Shown in pieces: positions 52,724 through 61,551 of a stretch of DNA of 64,000 bases. The notes beneath the pieces are model-generated. The model did not search any database, was not told where the DNA came from, and was given only the letters and a program-made list of their open reading frames with translations. Positions within the stretch are counted from its first letter, which is position 1. Every line of letters begins with the position of its first letter. The position numbers and the translations under genes were made by a program. The DNA comes from CAZLRH01 sp964562015 (GTDB taxonomy: Bacteria > Verrucomicrobiota > Verrucomicrobiia > Opitutales > JABDGR01), in NCBI GenBank assembly GCA_964562015.1, contig CAZLRH010000012.1:1-64000 (forward strand), read 5' to 3'.

Positions 52724-52800
52724 CGGGCTGTAGCGTAGCCTGGTAGCGCGCTTGCATGGGGTGCAAGAGGTCGAGAGTTCGAATCTCTCCAGCCCGACCA
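52724..52800 (+). tRNA. tRNA-Pro (anticodon GGG)
   Basis: A complete 77-base cloverleaf: acceptor CGGGCTG/CAGCCCG, D arm GCG...CGC, anticodon stem CTTGC/GCAAG with loop ATGGGGT (anticodon GGG, G37), T arm GAGAG-TTCGAAT-CTCTC, discriminator A, and encoded CCA. Confidence 0.96.
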
Positions 52801-52820
52801 TTTTTCAGGCCGCAAATGAC

Positions 52821-52843
52821 CATGCGGGAATATTACCCGCATG
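52821..52843. terminator. Hairpin downstream of tRNA-Pro
   Basis: CATGCGGG (52821-52828) and CCCGCATG (52836-52843) form a perfect 8-bp stem. No T-run follows, so it may be only a structure at the end of the tRNA transcript or between converging genes. Confidence 0.4.
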
Positions 52844-52901
52844 TGCCGGTGATCCTGATGGATAGTTGGGCCCGTTTTTCAGAATGCCGCCACGTTCGAT
52901 G

Positions 52902-53474
52902 TCATCCCTTTGGCATGTAGCGCGAGTCGTCCAGGGTTGGATTTGAATCCACGGGAGGGTAGTGGGCGGTCTGTACGGATTGGCGCGCGTCAATAATCGT
53001 TTGCAAAAGTCTGTGGAAATACTCCGGCTTGGGCAGGAAATGGATGGGGAACACCGTTCCGCCTGTGCCGATGACGGCGACAGTGCCGTAGCCTACCAAA
53101 CGCCCGAGTAAAGGCTCCCGCAGGGTCAGCGTCTCGATTTTTGAAAGGAGGATTTCGGTGCTGCTCAAGGACAGCCAGCCGGTGCGAAACTTGAGGCGTT
53201 GATCGGTTAGTACGATCTCCGATTTCAAATATGTCGGCAGCACCAACAAAAACAAGGCCGTTCCGACAGCCAGGACGGGGATAAAAAATATCAGCCACGG
53301 AAAATGAATCTCCGGGGGATGGGGTATCGCCCGAAGAAATTGGCTAATCAACGCTGTGGTGCACAAGAGGCCCAAAATGGGCGTCAACATGAAAATCGCG
53401 GGTGTCAGCAAAATACCCGGATGAAGTTTGCATTGATAAATCGTGTGTTCGGCGGGACGCTGGTGCACGACCAA
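52902..53474 (-). CDS. Bacterial PH-domain membrane protein
   Basis: 190 residues. Two helices near the N-terminus (about 23-42 and 60-80) are followed by a YdbS/bPH-type domain: YLKSEIVLTDQRLKFRTGWLSLSSTEILLSKIETLTLREPLLGRLVGYGTVAVIGTGGT. Such proteins are small inner-membrane components of unknown function. It lies tail-to-tail with the tRNA gene. The first residues before the helices contain HQRPAEHTIYQ. Confidence 0.83.
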   Translation of the reverse strand: MVVHQRPAEHTIYQCKLHPGILLTPAIFMLTPILGLLCTTALISQFLRAIPHPPEIHFPWLIFFIPVLAVGTALFLLVLPTYLKSEIVLTDQRLKFRTGWLSLSSTEILLSKIETLTLREPLLGRLVGYGTVAVIGTGGTVFPIHFLPKPEYFHRLLQTIIDARQSVQTAHYPPVDSNPTLDDSRYMPKG

Positions 53475-53555
53475 GTAATAACGCCGTTAAGGGTGAATTG
53501 TCCAGCAGAACCAGCGGAAAAGGAGCGAATGCTCCCACGGCCAGTTGGCAAATCC

Positions 53556-53768
53556 TCAGGCCCGCTGGCAATTTGCTTTCAGCCACGCGGCGAACTGGGA
53601 TTCGTTGATGGTGCCGGTCGTGAGGGCGAGCGTTTGCCGCATGGCATCTGTTTCGGTGGCGTTAAAGCGCTGGCCGTTGAGCTCGAGAAACAGAATGGCG
53701 GTGGTGAAGGCTGTGCGCTTGTTGCCGTCCAGAAACGGATGATTGCGCGTCAGGCCAAACGCATAGCT
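53556..53768 (-). pseudogene. Doc/Fic toxin remnant, 5' part missing
   Basis: On the minus strand, from an upstream in-frame stop at 53769-53771, the frame reads SYAFGLTRNHPFLDGNKRTA and continues FTTAILFLELNGQRFNATETD to ANCQRA before a stop at 53556-53558. HPFLDGNKRTA is the Fic/Doc active-site motif. There is no start codon and about 60 residues are missing before it, so only the C-terminal half of a death-on-curing type protein survives. Confidence 0.82.
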
Positions 53769-53964
53769 TTAACGCCAAAATAATGAAAAATGTTGTAACG
53801 CATAAAATGGTAACTGAAATGCCGCCGGGCTCAAAGCCCATTTCGCCTTTGCACTGAACGGGGTCTTCACGCTCGGGTGGTGAATAGGTCAGGCCTTAAA
53901 TTACGTTTCAAAATGGAAAATTTATTTTGGAGAGGGACGGAGGCGCTCTGTTTGGGGCGGAGAT

Positions 53965-55434
53965 TTACCGCCCTTGTTTCAGAATCAAATCGGCCGCAGC
54001 GCGGCCGGTGAGATAGGCGCCCTGGGCATTGCTGGGGAAGACGCTCGTGGTGCTGTCGCCCGCGAAAAACAGGCTGTTGCCGACCGGCTTGAAGAGATTC
54101 TCAAAATCGATGGCCGAGGCCCCGATGCCTGCGCCGGGGAAAGTGCCGCGCGCGAACGGATCATATATCCAGCCGGAGCGAATATGCGCGACGGGGTCGG
54201 GAATGTTTCGGCCAAAGGTCTCGCGCAGGGCGTCCATCGCGTGCTGGACCATTTCCGCCTCGGGCAGCGCTTCCATCTCGCGGGCGAAGGTCGAATTGAT
54301 GAAGCCCATGATGATGTGCTTTTTCAGGTAGTGGCCGATGTTGAGCCAGTTGACCCACGGTTGGTCCGCGCTCGAAATGCGGAAAATCCAAGTCGGGTCC
54401 GGGTCCCAGAACGTGCGGGGAAACATCAAATAGAGCTTGGTGGTGCCGCCGAAATTCAAGCGCTGAATCGCGGTGAGTTTCGCGTTCGGCAAGCCGGGGC
54501 TGAATTCCACCTGGCCGGTCTTGAGCACGCCTAGCGGCAGCGTGCAAATGACGCGCTTGGCGTGAAACACTCCGCGATTGGTGGAGACCGTTACCCGGCG
54601 GTTTCCGTATTCGATTTTGCGCACAATGGTGCGCAGGCGCACGTCGGTGCCGCGGGCCAGCGCGGCGACCAGTTGATCGAAGCCATGCGGGAAAATCCGG
54701 TCATCCACCCCGACAAAATTGGCGTCCAGGCCATAATTATAAAGCGAGATTTTGCTCATCGGCACGCCGGCACCCAGCAGCACGGTGGTATTGGTCGGCG
54801 CACTGAGCAGCTCCAGCTGTTCGGGTGTGAACGGCGGATTCTCATTCGCGTAAACGTAATCGAAGCCCGATTGCAGGGAGGCATCCGGCAGGCCCGCTTG
54901 CTGGCGGGCGAGGGCATACTCCCGGATCTTGGCCACCACACCCCCGTAGGTCAGGGCCAGCTCGGCCGCTTGGGTGACGGAGAGGCGCGGTCCGCTCGCT
55001 TGACGAAAAATGGAATTCGCATAAGGGGTATCAACGGTTTGGAGGCCGTATTTAACCGTCAAGGGCAGGAGGGCGTTGTCGTGGGCGTCGTGCAGCCAGC
55101 TCGCGCCGACATCCACCGGCGGTCCCGGCCACTGGCGCTGGGTGTGAATACGCCCGCCAATGCGGTTGCGCGCCTCCAGCACGACCACGCCGCGCCCGCC
55201 CTCGCGCAAACGCTGCGCCGCCGCGATGCCGGCCAGGCCCGCGCCGATGACAATCACATCGAGGGCGGCGGATTCCGCGCCCTTGGCGTCGGTGAGGATG
55301 GCCGGGGCGAGAGTTGCCGCCGCGCCGAATTTCGAAAGCTGTTGGAGAAAGCGGCGCCGGCCCAAAACTGGCGCAGGCTTCGAAAAGGAGGAAAGACTGC
55401 CCTCCGAAAAAACCGGCTTCGATGGGTCATTCAT
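53965..55434 (-). CDS. Tat-exported FAD-dependent amine oxidase
   Basis: 489 residues from ATG 55434. A twin-arginine-like leader (GRRRFLQQLSKFGAAATLAPAIL, about 28-50) suggests export. The FAD site is VIVIGAGLAGIAAAQRLREGGRGVVVLEARNRIGGRIH; the C-terminus has FFAGDSTTSVFPSNAQGAYLTGRAAADLIL. It belongs to flavin monoamine oxidases that oxidise primary or polyamines to aldehydes. Substrate unknown. Monocistronic as seen. Confidence 0.88.
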   Translation of the reverse strand: MNDPSKPVFSEGSLSSFSKPAPVLGRRRFLQQLSKFGAAATLAPAILTDAKGAESAALDVIVIGAGLAGIAAAQRLREGGRGVVVLEARNRIGGRIHTQRQWPGPPVDVGASWLHDAHDNALLPLTVKYGLQTVDTPYANSIFRQASGPRLSVTQAAELALTYGGVVAKIREYALARQQAGLPDASLQSGFDYVYANENPPFTPEQLELLSAPTNTTVLLGAGVPMSKISLYNYGLDANFVGVDDRIFPHGFDQLVAALARGTDVRLRTIVRKIEYGNRRVTVSTNRGVFHAKRVICTLPLGVLKTGQVEFSPGLPNAKLTAIQRLNFGGTTKLYLMFPRTFWDPDPTWIFRISSADQPWVNWLNIGHYLKKHIIMGFINSTFAREMEALPEAEMVQHAMDALRETFGRNIPDPVAHIRSGWIYDPFARGTFPGAGIGASAIDFENLFKPVGNSLFFAGDSTTSVFPSNAQGAYLTGRAAADLILKQGR

Positions 55435-55588
55435 GGCAGGAGCAATTTCTTCGCTCGCTAGGCGACGCATCCCGTAAGAGCGGTACGGGCAATGATTATT
55501 TCCCAGCGTATTTCACGCCAAGCTCTTTCCCAAAGGTAAAGCCCCTACGCCCCTGGTTTCCGTCGGCGATCAGACCTGCCTGCCGCGC

Positions 55589-57505
55589 TCAATACGCTCG
55601 GCCGGGCTTGTTTTCGTAGAACTTGATATAAGAGCGGTTGAGGATGGCGAGGCCGCCGGGGGTGGGGTAGTTGCCCGTAAAATACCAGTCGCCGGGGTTG
55701 CCGGGGATGGCGCGGTGCAAGTCCTCGATTTTTTGAAAAATGATTTGAATGTCGCCGGACCAAAAATCGAGGTTGGGCCGGGCCAGGTCGGAAATTTTGG
55801 CGGAAATCTCCTCAGGCTTGAAGGAGTCGTAAATGCGGCGCACGTAGTTGCGCAGGTTGGTCGTGGGCTGGTCGAGCTGGCGCACGCAATCCTGGTACAC
55901 CTCGCGCAGCAGATCGCTCATGCCGCGATCCTTGCACAGGGCCACCGCGGCTTGAAACGCGATGAATTTGCCGAGCTCGGACATGTCGATGCCGTAGCAA
56001 TCGGGATAGCGGATTTGCGGCGCGGTCGAGGCGATGAGGATGCGCTTGGGGCGGGTGCGGGCGAGGATGCGGAGAATGGATTGCTTGAGCGTGGTGCCGC
56101 GCACGATGGAATCGTCCACGCACACGAGATTGTCCGTGGGCTGGACGACGCCGTAGGTGATGTCGTACACGTGCGAGGCCAGTTGCAGGCGGCTGTGCTC
56201 CTGCGAGATGAAGGTGCGCAGCTTGATGTCCTTGTGCGCGATTTTTTCCCCGCGCGGCCAGTTGGCCATGATGAGCTCGTCGAGCAGCGCCGGATCGAGC
56301 CGCCCCGCCTGCTGCGCGGCCATGATGGCGTCTTTCACGTCCTGGCGGCGGCGGCGGCGCAACTCATCCATCAACCCGTAGTAGGCGGTTTCGGCCGTGT
56401 TTGGGATGTAGGAGAAAATGGTGTTGTGCAGGTCGTTGTTGATGGCGCCGAGGATGCTGTCGACGAGGCGCGCGCCGAGGGCCTTGCGCTCGCGATAGAT
56501 GTCGGCGTCGTTGCCGCGCGAAAAATAAATGCGTTCGAAGGAACAGCCGGCGCGGCGGCGGGCGGGCTCGATGAACGGCTCGTGGCGGATGCGCCCGTCG
56601 GCCTTCACCACCAGCGCGTGGCCGGGGGCAATTTCGCGCACGGCTTCGTCGTCGGCGTCGAAAATGGTTTCGAGGGCCACGCGTTCGCTGGCGACGGCGA
56701 CGATTTCATCCGTCTGCAAATAAAAGCCAGGGCGGATGCCGTGCGGGTCGCGCATGACGAAGCAGTCGCCGTTGCCGATGAGGCCCGCGATGGTGTAGCC
56801 GCCGTCCCACAACTTGGCCGCCGAGCGCAGGATGGCGATGGGATCGAGCTGTTCCGAAATCAGGCCGGGAATTTCCGCGCCCGGGATGCCGCGGTCGCGC
56901 ATTTCGCGGTAAAGCCGCGTGTGCTCCTCGTCGAGGTGAAAGCCGAGTTCTTCGAGGACAGTTTGCGTGTCGGTGTCGAAAATCGGGTGCGAGCCGCGGG
57001 CGATGAGGTGCTGGTTGAGTTCCTCGGTGTTGGTCAGGTTGAAATTGCCGCAGACCATCAGGTTGCGGGTGGCCCAACTGCTCTTGCGGAAATACGGGTG
57101 GCAGGCGGTCTTGTCATACGAGCCCGAGGTGCCGTAGCGCAGGTGCCCGAGTAGAACTTCGCCGCCGAAATCAAAATGCTCCTTGACCGTGCGCGGAAAC
57201 TCCGGGTGCACGAGGCCCGCGCGCATCAACTGGCCGTATTGTTTTAACAGGCGCGAAAAAATGACGGTGAGGGCGTCGGAGCGGATGTCGCGTTCACGAA
57301 ACATGAACGCCTGGCCCGGCGGCATGTCGAGCTTCACACAGCCGATGCCCGCGCCGTCCTGCCCGCGGTTGTGCTGCTTTTCCATGAGCAGGAAAAGCTG
57401 GTTGAAGCCGTAGAGGGGCGTTTTGTACTTCTGCTCGTAGTACGAGAGCGGGTGCAGCAGCCGAACCATGGCGACGCCGCAGTGGTGATGAATCGGGTCG
57501 CTCAT
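55589..57505 (-). CDS. purF: Amidophosphoribosyltransferase, long form
   Basis: 638 residues, about 130 longer than E. coli PurF. The glutaminase nucleophile is Cys9 in HHHCGVAM, so eight residues must be removed to expose it; NRGQDGAG and FNLTN confirm the N-terminal nucleophile domain. The PRPP site is VCVDDSIVRGTTLKQS. PurF makes phosphoribosylamine, the first committed step of purine synthesis. The extra length is partly after residue 500. Downstream of purL, separated by 131 bases with an inverted repeat. Confidence 0.93.
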   Translation of the reverse strand: MSDPIHHHCGVAMVRLLHPLSYYEQKYKTPLYGFNQLFLLMEKQHNRGQDGAGIGCVKLDMPPGQAFMFRERDIRSDALTVIFSRLLKQYGQLMRAGLVHPEFPRTVKEHFDFGGEVLLGHLRYGTSGSYDKTACHPYFRKSSWATRNLMVCGNFNLTNTEELNQHLIARGSHPIFDTDTQTVLEELGFHLDEEHTRLYREMRDRGIPGAEIPGLISEQLDPIAILRSAAKLWDGGYTIAGLIGNGDCFVMRDPHGIRPGFYLQTDEIVAVASERVALETIFDADDEAVREIAPGHALVVKADGRIRHEPFIEPARRRAGCSFERIYFSRGNDADIYRERKALGARLVDSILGAINNDLHNTIFSYIPNTAETAYYGLMDELRRRRRQDVKDAIMAAQQAGRLDPALLDELIMANWPRGEKIAHKDIKLRTFISQEHSRLQLASHVYDITYGVVQPTDNLVCVDDSIVRGTTLKQSILRILARTRPKRILIASTAPQIRYPDCYGIDMSELGKFIAFQAAVALCKDRGMSDLLREVYQDCVRQLDQPTTNLRNYVRRIYDSFKPEEISAKISDLARPNLDFWSGDIQIIFQKIEDLHRAIPGNPGDWYFTGNYPTPGGLAILNRSYIKFYENKPGRAY

Positions 57506-57518
57506 GAAGGGGAGGAAG

Positions 57519-57629
57519 CTTACCGCAAAGACGCCAAGAACGCAAAGAAAGAAGAGAAATGCAAAGCTGGTGCGGAGTTTTCGATTTTATTAATTACCGC
57601 GCTTGGCGCTCTTGGCGCCTTTGCGGTAA
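57519..57629. repeat. Inverted micro-repeat between purL and purF
   Basis: 57519-57547 (CTTACCGCAAAGACGCCAAG and on) and 57602-57629 (CTTGGCGCTCTTGGCGCCTT and on) form imperfect arms flanking a short A-rich centre. Same word-like style as 29846-30058. Confidence 0.75.
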
Positions 57630-57636
57630 ATTAAGT

Positions 57637-60024
57637 TCACACCTTCGCCATGGCTTTCGGGATGGCGTCGGTCCACGCTTCGCGGAGTTTGCCCACCGGC
57701 CAGGCGAGCGTGAAATTCGCGGCGTCGCGATGGTTGGCGGGGACGACCACTTTGAGGATGGCTTCGCCTTGGGCGTCACCGAGCAGGTGCGCCGGCACGC
57801 CGGCGGCGGACGCCGCCGCGAGCACCACCCGGGAGGCGTTCGCCTTCACCGCAATTAAAATGCGGCCCTGGCTTTCGCCGAAGAGCAGGGCGTCGAGGCG
57901 AATGCCGTCGGCGCCGCCCGCGGGTCCGGCGGCCAGGAGGCTGAGGTCGGCGCCGAAAGTTTTGTGCGGGGCGAAAAGCATTTCGCTGAGGGCGACGAGC
58001 AGTCCGCCCTCCGAAAGGTCGTGCGCGGCGGCCACGCGGCCTGCGCGAATCTGCGCGCGCACGAAGTTCTGCAGCTTTTTCTCCGCTTCCAAATCGAGCG
58101 CCGGGGCGTCGCCGGACTTGAGGCCATGGCGCAGGCGCAGGAAATACGAGCCGCCCAATTCGTGCGGAAAGCCGCCGAGCAGGATGAAGCTTTCCTCGCC
58201 GGTCTTAAGCGTCGGCGTGGTGACATCCTGCGGCCGGTCCACAATACCCGCGATGGAAACCGTGGGCGTCGGGTCAATCGGCCCGGTCGGACTTTCATTG
58301 TAAAGGGACACATTGCCGCCGACAACGGGCACATCAAAGGCACGGCAGGCTTCGGCCAGCCCGAGAATCGCTTCGCGCAGAAAATAAAAACTCTCGGGTT
58401 TGTATGGATTGCCGAAGTTGAGATTGTTCGTCATCCCGAGCGGTCGCGCGCCGGAGCAAACGAGGTTGCGCAGGCACTCGACCACGGCGATCTGGCCGCC
58501 CCGGCGCGGATTGAGGCGGACGAAGATATTGTTGCAGTCGTTGGCGATGGCCAGCAACCGCTCGCGGCCCGCGCCGAGGCGCAGGCGCACGATGGCGGCG
58601 TCGGCGCCCGGCAAAATGGCCGTGCCCGCTTGCACCATGTGGTCGTACTGCCGCCAGACCCAGCGCTTTTCCGCAATGGTCGGATGCGACAAAAGTTGCA
58701 GGAGCGAATCGCGAATGCCGGTGGGATCGAGGTCTTTGAGGCCGGCGGCGGCGGGTGTCCACTCGCGGTTGGCGGCCATTTCAGCGGGCTCGCGGGCTTC
58801 GCGGTCGTAGAGCGGGGCTTCGTCAGCGAGGGCCTTGGCCGGAATGCGCACCACCGGGATGCCGTGATGCGTCACGAGCATGTTGTGGCCGTCGGTCACT
58901 TCGCCGATGCGCGCGGCATGCAGGTCCCATTTCTTGAAGATCGTCTCGAGCTCGGATTCGCGGCCCTTGGTGACGATGACCAGCATCCGCTCCTGGCTCT
59001 CCGAGAGGAGGATTTCATACGAATTCATCCCCGTTTCGCGCTGCGGAACGCGGTCGAGCTCGATGTGGATGCCGCTGTCACCACGCGACGCCGTTTCGCA
59101 GGTCGAGCACGTCAAGCCCGCGGCGCCCATGTCCTGAATGCCGATGACGAGGCCCGGCACGGCCATCATCTCGAGGCAGGCCTCGAGCAAAAGTTTTTCC
59201 ATGAACGGGTCGCCCTTTTGCACCGCCGGGCGGTCCGCCGCGCTGGCTTCGGACAATTCCCGCGACGCGAAACTCGCTCCGCCCAAGCCGTCGCGCCCCG
59301 TGGCCGCGCCGACGTAGTACACCGGGTTGCCCGCGCCGCGCGCCACCCCGCGCTTGATCTGGTCATGCTTCAAGGTGCCCAGGCAGAGCGCATTGACGAG
59401 CGGGTTGCCCTCGTAGCACGGATCAAAATAAATATCGCCGCCGACATTCGGCACGCCGATGCAGTTGCCGTAATGCGAAATGCCCGAGACCACGCCGCGG
59501 AACAACCGCCGCGCCGCGGGCGAGGTCAGTTCGCCGAATCGCAGCGAGTTGGTCAGCAGCACGGGCCGCGCGCCCATGGTGAAAATATCGCGGATGATGC
59601 CGCCCACGCCGGTGGCCGCGCCTTCAAACGGCTCGACCGCGCTCGGGTGGTTGTGCGATTCGATTTTAAAACAGATGCCCCAGCCGTCGCCGATGTCGAT
59701 GATGCCCGCGTTTTCCTCGCCGGCCTTGACCAGCACCTGGCCCGGTGCGGCGGGATCGGCCTTCGCGGTCGGAAAGCCGCGCAGCAATTTGCGGGAATTT
59801 TTGTACGAGCAGTGCTCCGACCACATCACGGAAAAAACGCCCAGCTCAGTGAGGTTCGGGTCGCGTCCCAGCAGTTGGCGCACGCGCTCGTATTCCTCGG
59901 GCAGCAAATTGTGGCGGGCGATCAGCTCCGGAGTGATCGGGACGTTGAGCAACGGATCCGGGTTGGGCGGCAACGGCTCGGCGGCGAGAGATAGGGCGGG
60001 CGCGGGTTCGGCGGTGGCGGACAT
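57637..60024 (-). CDS. purL: Phosphoribosylformylglycinamidine synthase subunit PurL
   Basis: 795 residues, the small PurL type that lacks its own glutaminase. SVMWSEHCSYKNSRKLL near the N-terminus, FKIESHNHPSAVEPF, GAAGLTCSTCETA and GGNVSLYNE are family blocks with ATP and FGAR sites. It amidates FGAR to FGAM together with PurQ, encoded 46 bases upstream. PurS, the third subunit in this type, is not visible in the window. Antisense of the gene is open for long distances but shows no protein signature. Confidence 0.96.
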   Translation of the reverse strand: MSATAEPAPALSLAAEPLPPNPDPLLNVPITPELIARHNLLPEEYERVRQLLGRDPNLTELGVFSVMWSEHCSYKNSRKLLRGFPTAKADPAAPGQVLVKAGEENAGIIDIGDGWGICFKIESHNHPSAVEPFEGAATGVGGIIRDIFTMGARPVLLTNSLRFGELTSPAARRLFRGVVSGISHYGNCIGVPNVGGDIYFDPCYEGNPLVNALCLGTLKHDQIKRGVARGAGNPVYYVGAATGRDGLGGASFASRELSEASAADRPAVQKGDPFMEKLLLEACLEMMAVPGLVIGIQDMGAAGLTCSTCETASRGDSGIHIELDRVPQRETGMNSYEILLSESQERMLVIVTKGRESELETIFKKWDLHAARIGEVTDGHNMLVTHHGIPVVRIPAKALADEAPLYDREAREPAEMAANREWTPAAAGLKDLDPTGIRDSLLQLLSHPTIAEKRWVWRQYDHMVQAGTAILPGADAAIVRLRLGAGRERLLAIANDCNNIFVRLNPRRGGQIAVVECLRNLVCSGARPLGMTNNLNFGNPYKPESFYFLREAILGLAEACRAFDVPVVGGNVSLYNESPTGPIDPTPTVSIAGIVDRPQDVTTPTLKTGEESFILLGGFPHELGGSYFLRLRHGLKSGDAPALDLEAEKKLQNFVRAQIRAGRVAAAHDLSEGGLLVALSEMLFAPHKTFGADLSLLAAGPAGGADGIRLDALLFGESQGRILIAVKANASRVVLAAASAAGVPAHLLGDAQGEAILKVVVPANHRDAANFTLAWPVGKLREAWTDAIPKAMAKV

Positions 60025-60070
60025 GGAGGAAGGTGGATAGGAAAGGCGTTTTTACAAGGAAAGCAAACGA

Positions 60071-60784
60071 CTAGCGCGCGCCGGCGATTTCCGCCTCGAC
60101 GAGCCGGCTGGAGAGGAACGCGCGCAGGACGGCGATGCCGTCGACGCTCGGGTGGTGGGTTTCGACCGCTCGCTCGGGGTGCGGCATCATGCCGAAGACG
60201 TTGCCCGCCTCGTTGCGAATGCCCGCGATGTTGGCGTACGCGCCGTTCGGATTGCCGGCGGCGTTCACATGCCCGGCGGCGTCCGCGTAGCGAAAAAGAA
60301 TCTGCCGGTTCGTCACGAGCTGGTCGTAGCCGGCCTCGTCGATGCGGTAGTTGCCTTCGCCGTGCGCGATGGGGATGCGCAAGCGCGCGCCGAGACGCGA
60401 ACGGTTGAACTGCTCGGTGGATTCCTCGACGTGCAAGGTCTGCGTGATGCAGCGGAACTCGAGGCATTCGTTGCGCACGAGCGCGCCGGGCAGCAGGCCC
60501 GCCTCGCACAGAATCTGGAAACCGTTGCAAATGCCGAACACCAAACCGCCCTTCGCGGCGAATTCCTTGACGGCTTGCATCACCGGCGAAAAGCGCGCGA
60601 TGGCGCCGCAGCGCAGGTAGTCGCCGTACGAAAAGCCGCCCGGCAGCACGACTGCCGTGGCGTCGCCCAGGGAGGCTTCCTTGTGCCACACGAATTGCGC
60701 GGGCACCTTCAGGATGGTGTCGAGCGCGTAGAGCGCGTCAAAATCGCAATTGGAGCCGGGAAACTGGATGATGGCGACGGGCAT
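60071..60784 (-). CDS. purQ: Phosphoribosylformylglycinamidine synthase subunit PurQ
   Basis: 237 residues. Class I glutamine amidotransferase: GGFSYGDYLRCGAIARFSP and the nucleophile Cys86 in GLVFGICNGFQIL, with C-terminal GMMPHPERAVE carrying the His-Glu pair. It supplies ammonia to PurL. First gene of purQ-purL-purF on the minus strand. The leader before its ATG is the pyrimidine run CTTTCTTTCACCC. Confidence 0.96.
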   Translation of the reverse strand: MPVAIIQFPGSNCDFDALYALDTILKVPAQFVWHKEASLGDATAVVLPGGFSYGDYLRCGAIARFSPVMQAVKEFAAKGGLVFGICNGFQILCEAGLLPGALVRNECLEFRCITQTLHVEESTEQFNRSRLGARLRIPIAHGEGNYRIDEAGYDQLVTNRQILFRYADAAGHVNAAGNPNGAYANIAGIRNEAGNVFGMMPHPERAVETHHPSVDGIAVLRAFLSSRLVEAEIAGAR

Positions 60785-61208
60785 GGGTGAAAGAAAGTGT
60801 TTTGGTGTTCTAGTGCTTGGTGCTTAGTTGCGGAATTCAAAATTGAAAATTCAAAAAGCGGAGGGATGCAGGTGGAGGGACGCAGATGGTGAAATGTGGG
60901 TCGAGGGACGCAGGTGGAGCGGAAGACGAAAAAAATTTGGCGGGCTGGGTTTAGCGGTTGGCGCAGACGCAAGGCAGGCGGAAGAACCCGCGATTTAACC
61001 ATGTCTCGGGCCGGTGTCGAGTGTTTGGTTGCGGTTTAGGCAAGCGGTCGAAGGGTTTGCGCTGGACAAGGTTTTCGGGTCGGGGCACCGTTAATTGATG
61101 TTGCGTGATTGGGAAAAGACGGCTCACCGCGAATACGGAAGAGCGAAGCCATGATTCCCTTTCGTCGCCGTGCCCTTCTTTTAGCCTTCGCCTGGGGGGT
61201 TAGCTTTC
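60785..61208. other. Gene-free spacer with word-like repeats
   Basis: 60796-60830 matches the AGTGCTTGG-type micro-repeat arm of 34346-34380; 60832-60920 is a chain of ATTCAAAATTG, GGGACGCAG and GGTGGAG words. I see no gene or promoter in this 424-base stretch. Confidence 0.6.
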
Positions 61209-61511
61209 GTGACGATCGTAGCTACTACCACGCCGGACCATGGGTTACTTTCAGAAGGATGGCTGTACTCATGGCTGTGGCTACTGGCCTATTTCCCGGC
61301 GGGCTTATTTATGGTATTTGCGTTTCTGCACGTGGGAATTAATCCCCTTGGCGTCTTAATAGCCGGCTGGTTAATTTATGCAGGGTTGGTTATTGGGGCT
61401 TTACGGGCCAAGGAGAAAGCCCGGTTTTACATTTTTTACTCAATCATTGCCGTACTGTTGCTAACCAATGTAGCTGGGTGTCATTGGGCTCTGCATTTAA
61501 ATTTTGATTAG
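61209..61511 (+). CDS. Hypothetical three-helix membrane protein
   Basis: 100 residues from GTG 61209. Three hydrophobic segments: about 19-42 (YSWLWLLAYFPAGLFMVFAFL), 46-64 and 74-94. No known family. Low GC and isolated between a repeat spacer and the opposed histidine kinase gene, from which it is separated by 40 bases. An in-frame stop just upstream forces the start to lie after 61184, so GTG is the best candidate. Confidence 0.5.
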   Translation: MTIVATTTPDHGLLSEGWLYSWLWLLAYFPAGLFMVFAFLHVGINPLGVLIAGWLIYAGLVIGALRAKEKARFYIFYSIIAVLLLTNVAGCHWALHLNFD

Positions 61512-61551
61512 GTGGATTGGAATTGGCCCAAAGATTGAGTCCGGTTTCAGC

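Noticed and set aside
52543..52842. Minus-strand open frame reading ...RDSNSRPLAPHASALPGYATA...
   Set aside because: It is the well-known spurious translation of the antisense of a tRNA gene (tRNA-Pro at 52724-52800).
57964..59994. 676-codon open frame opposite purL
   Set aside because: No recognisable motif, His/Arg/Ala-rich composition, and purL is certain on the other strand.
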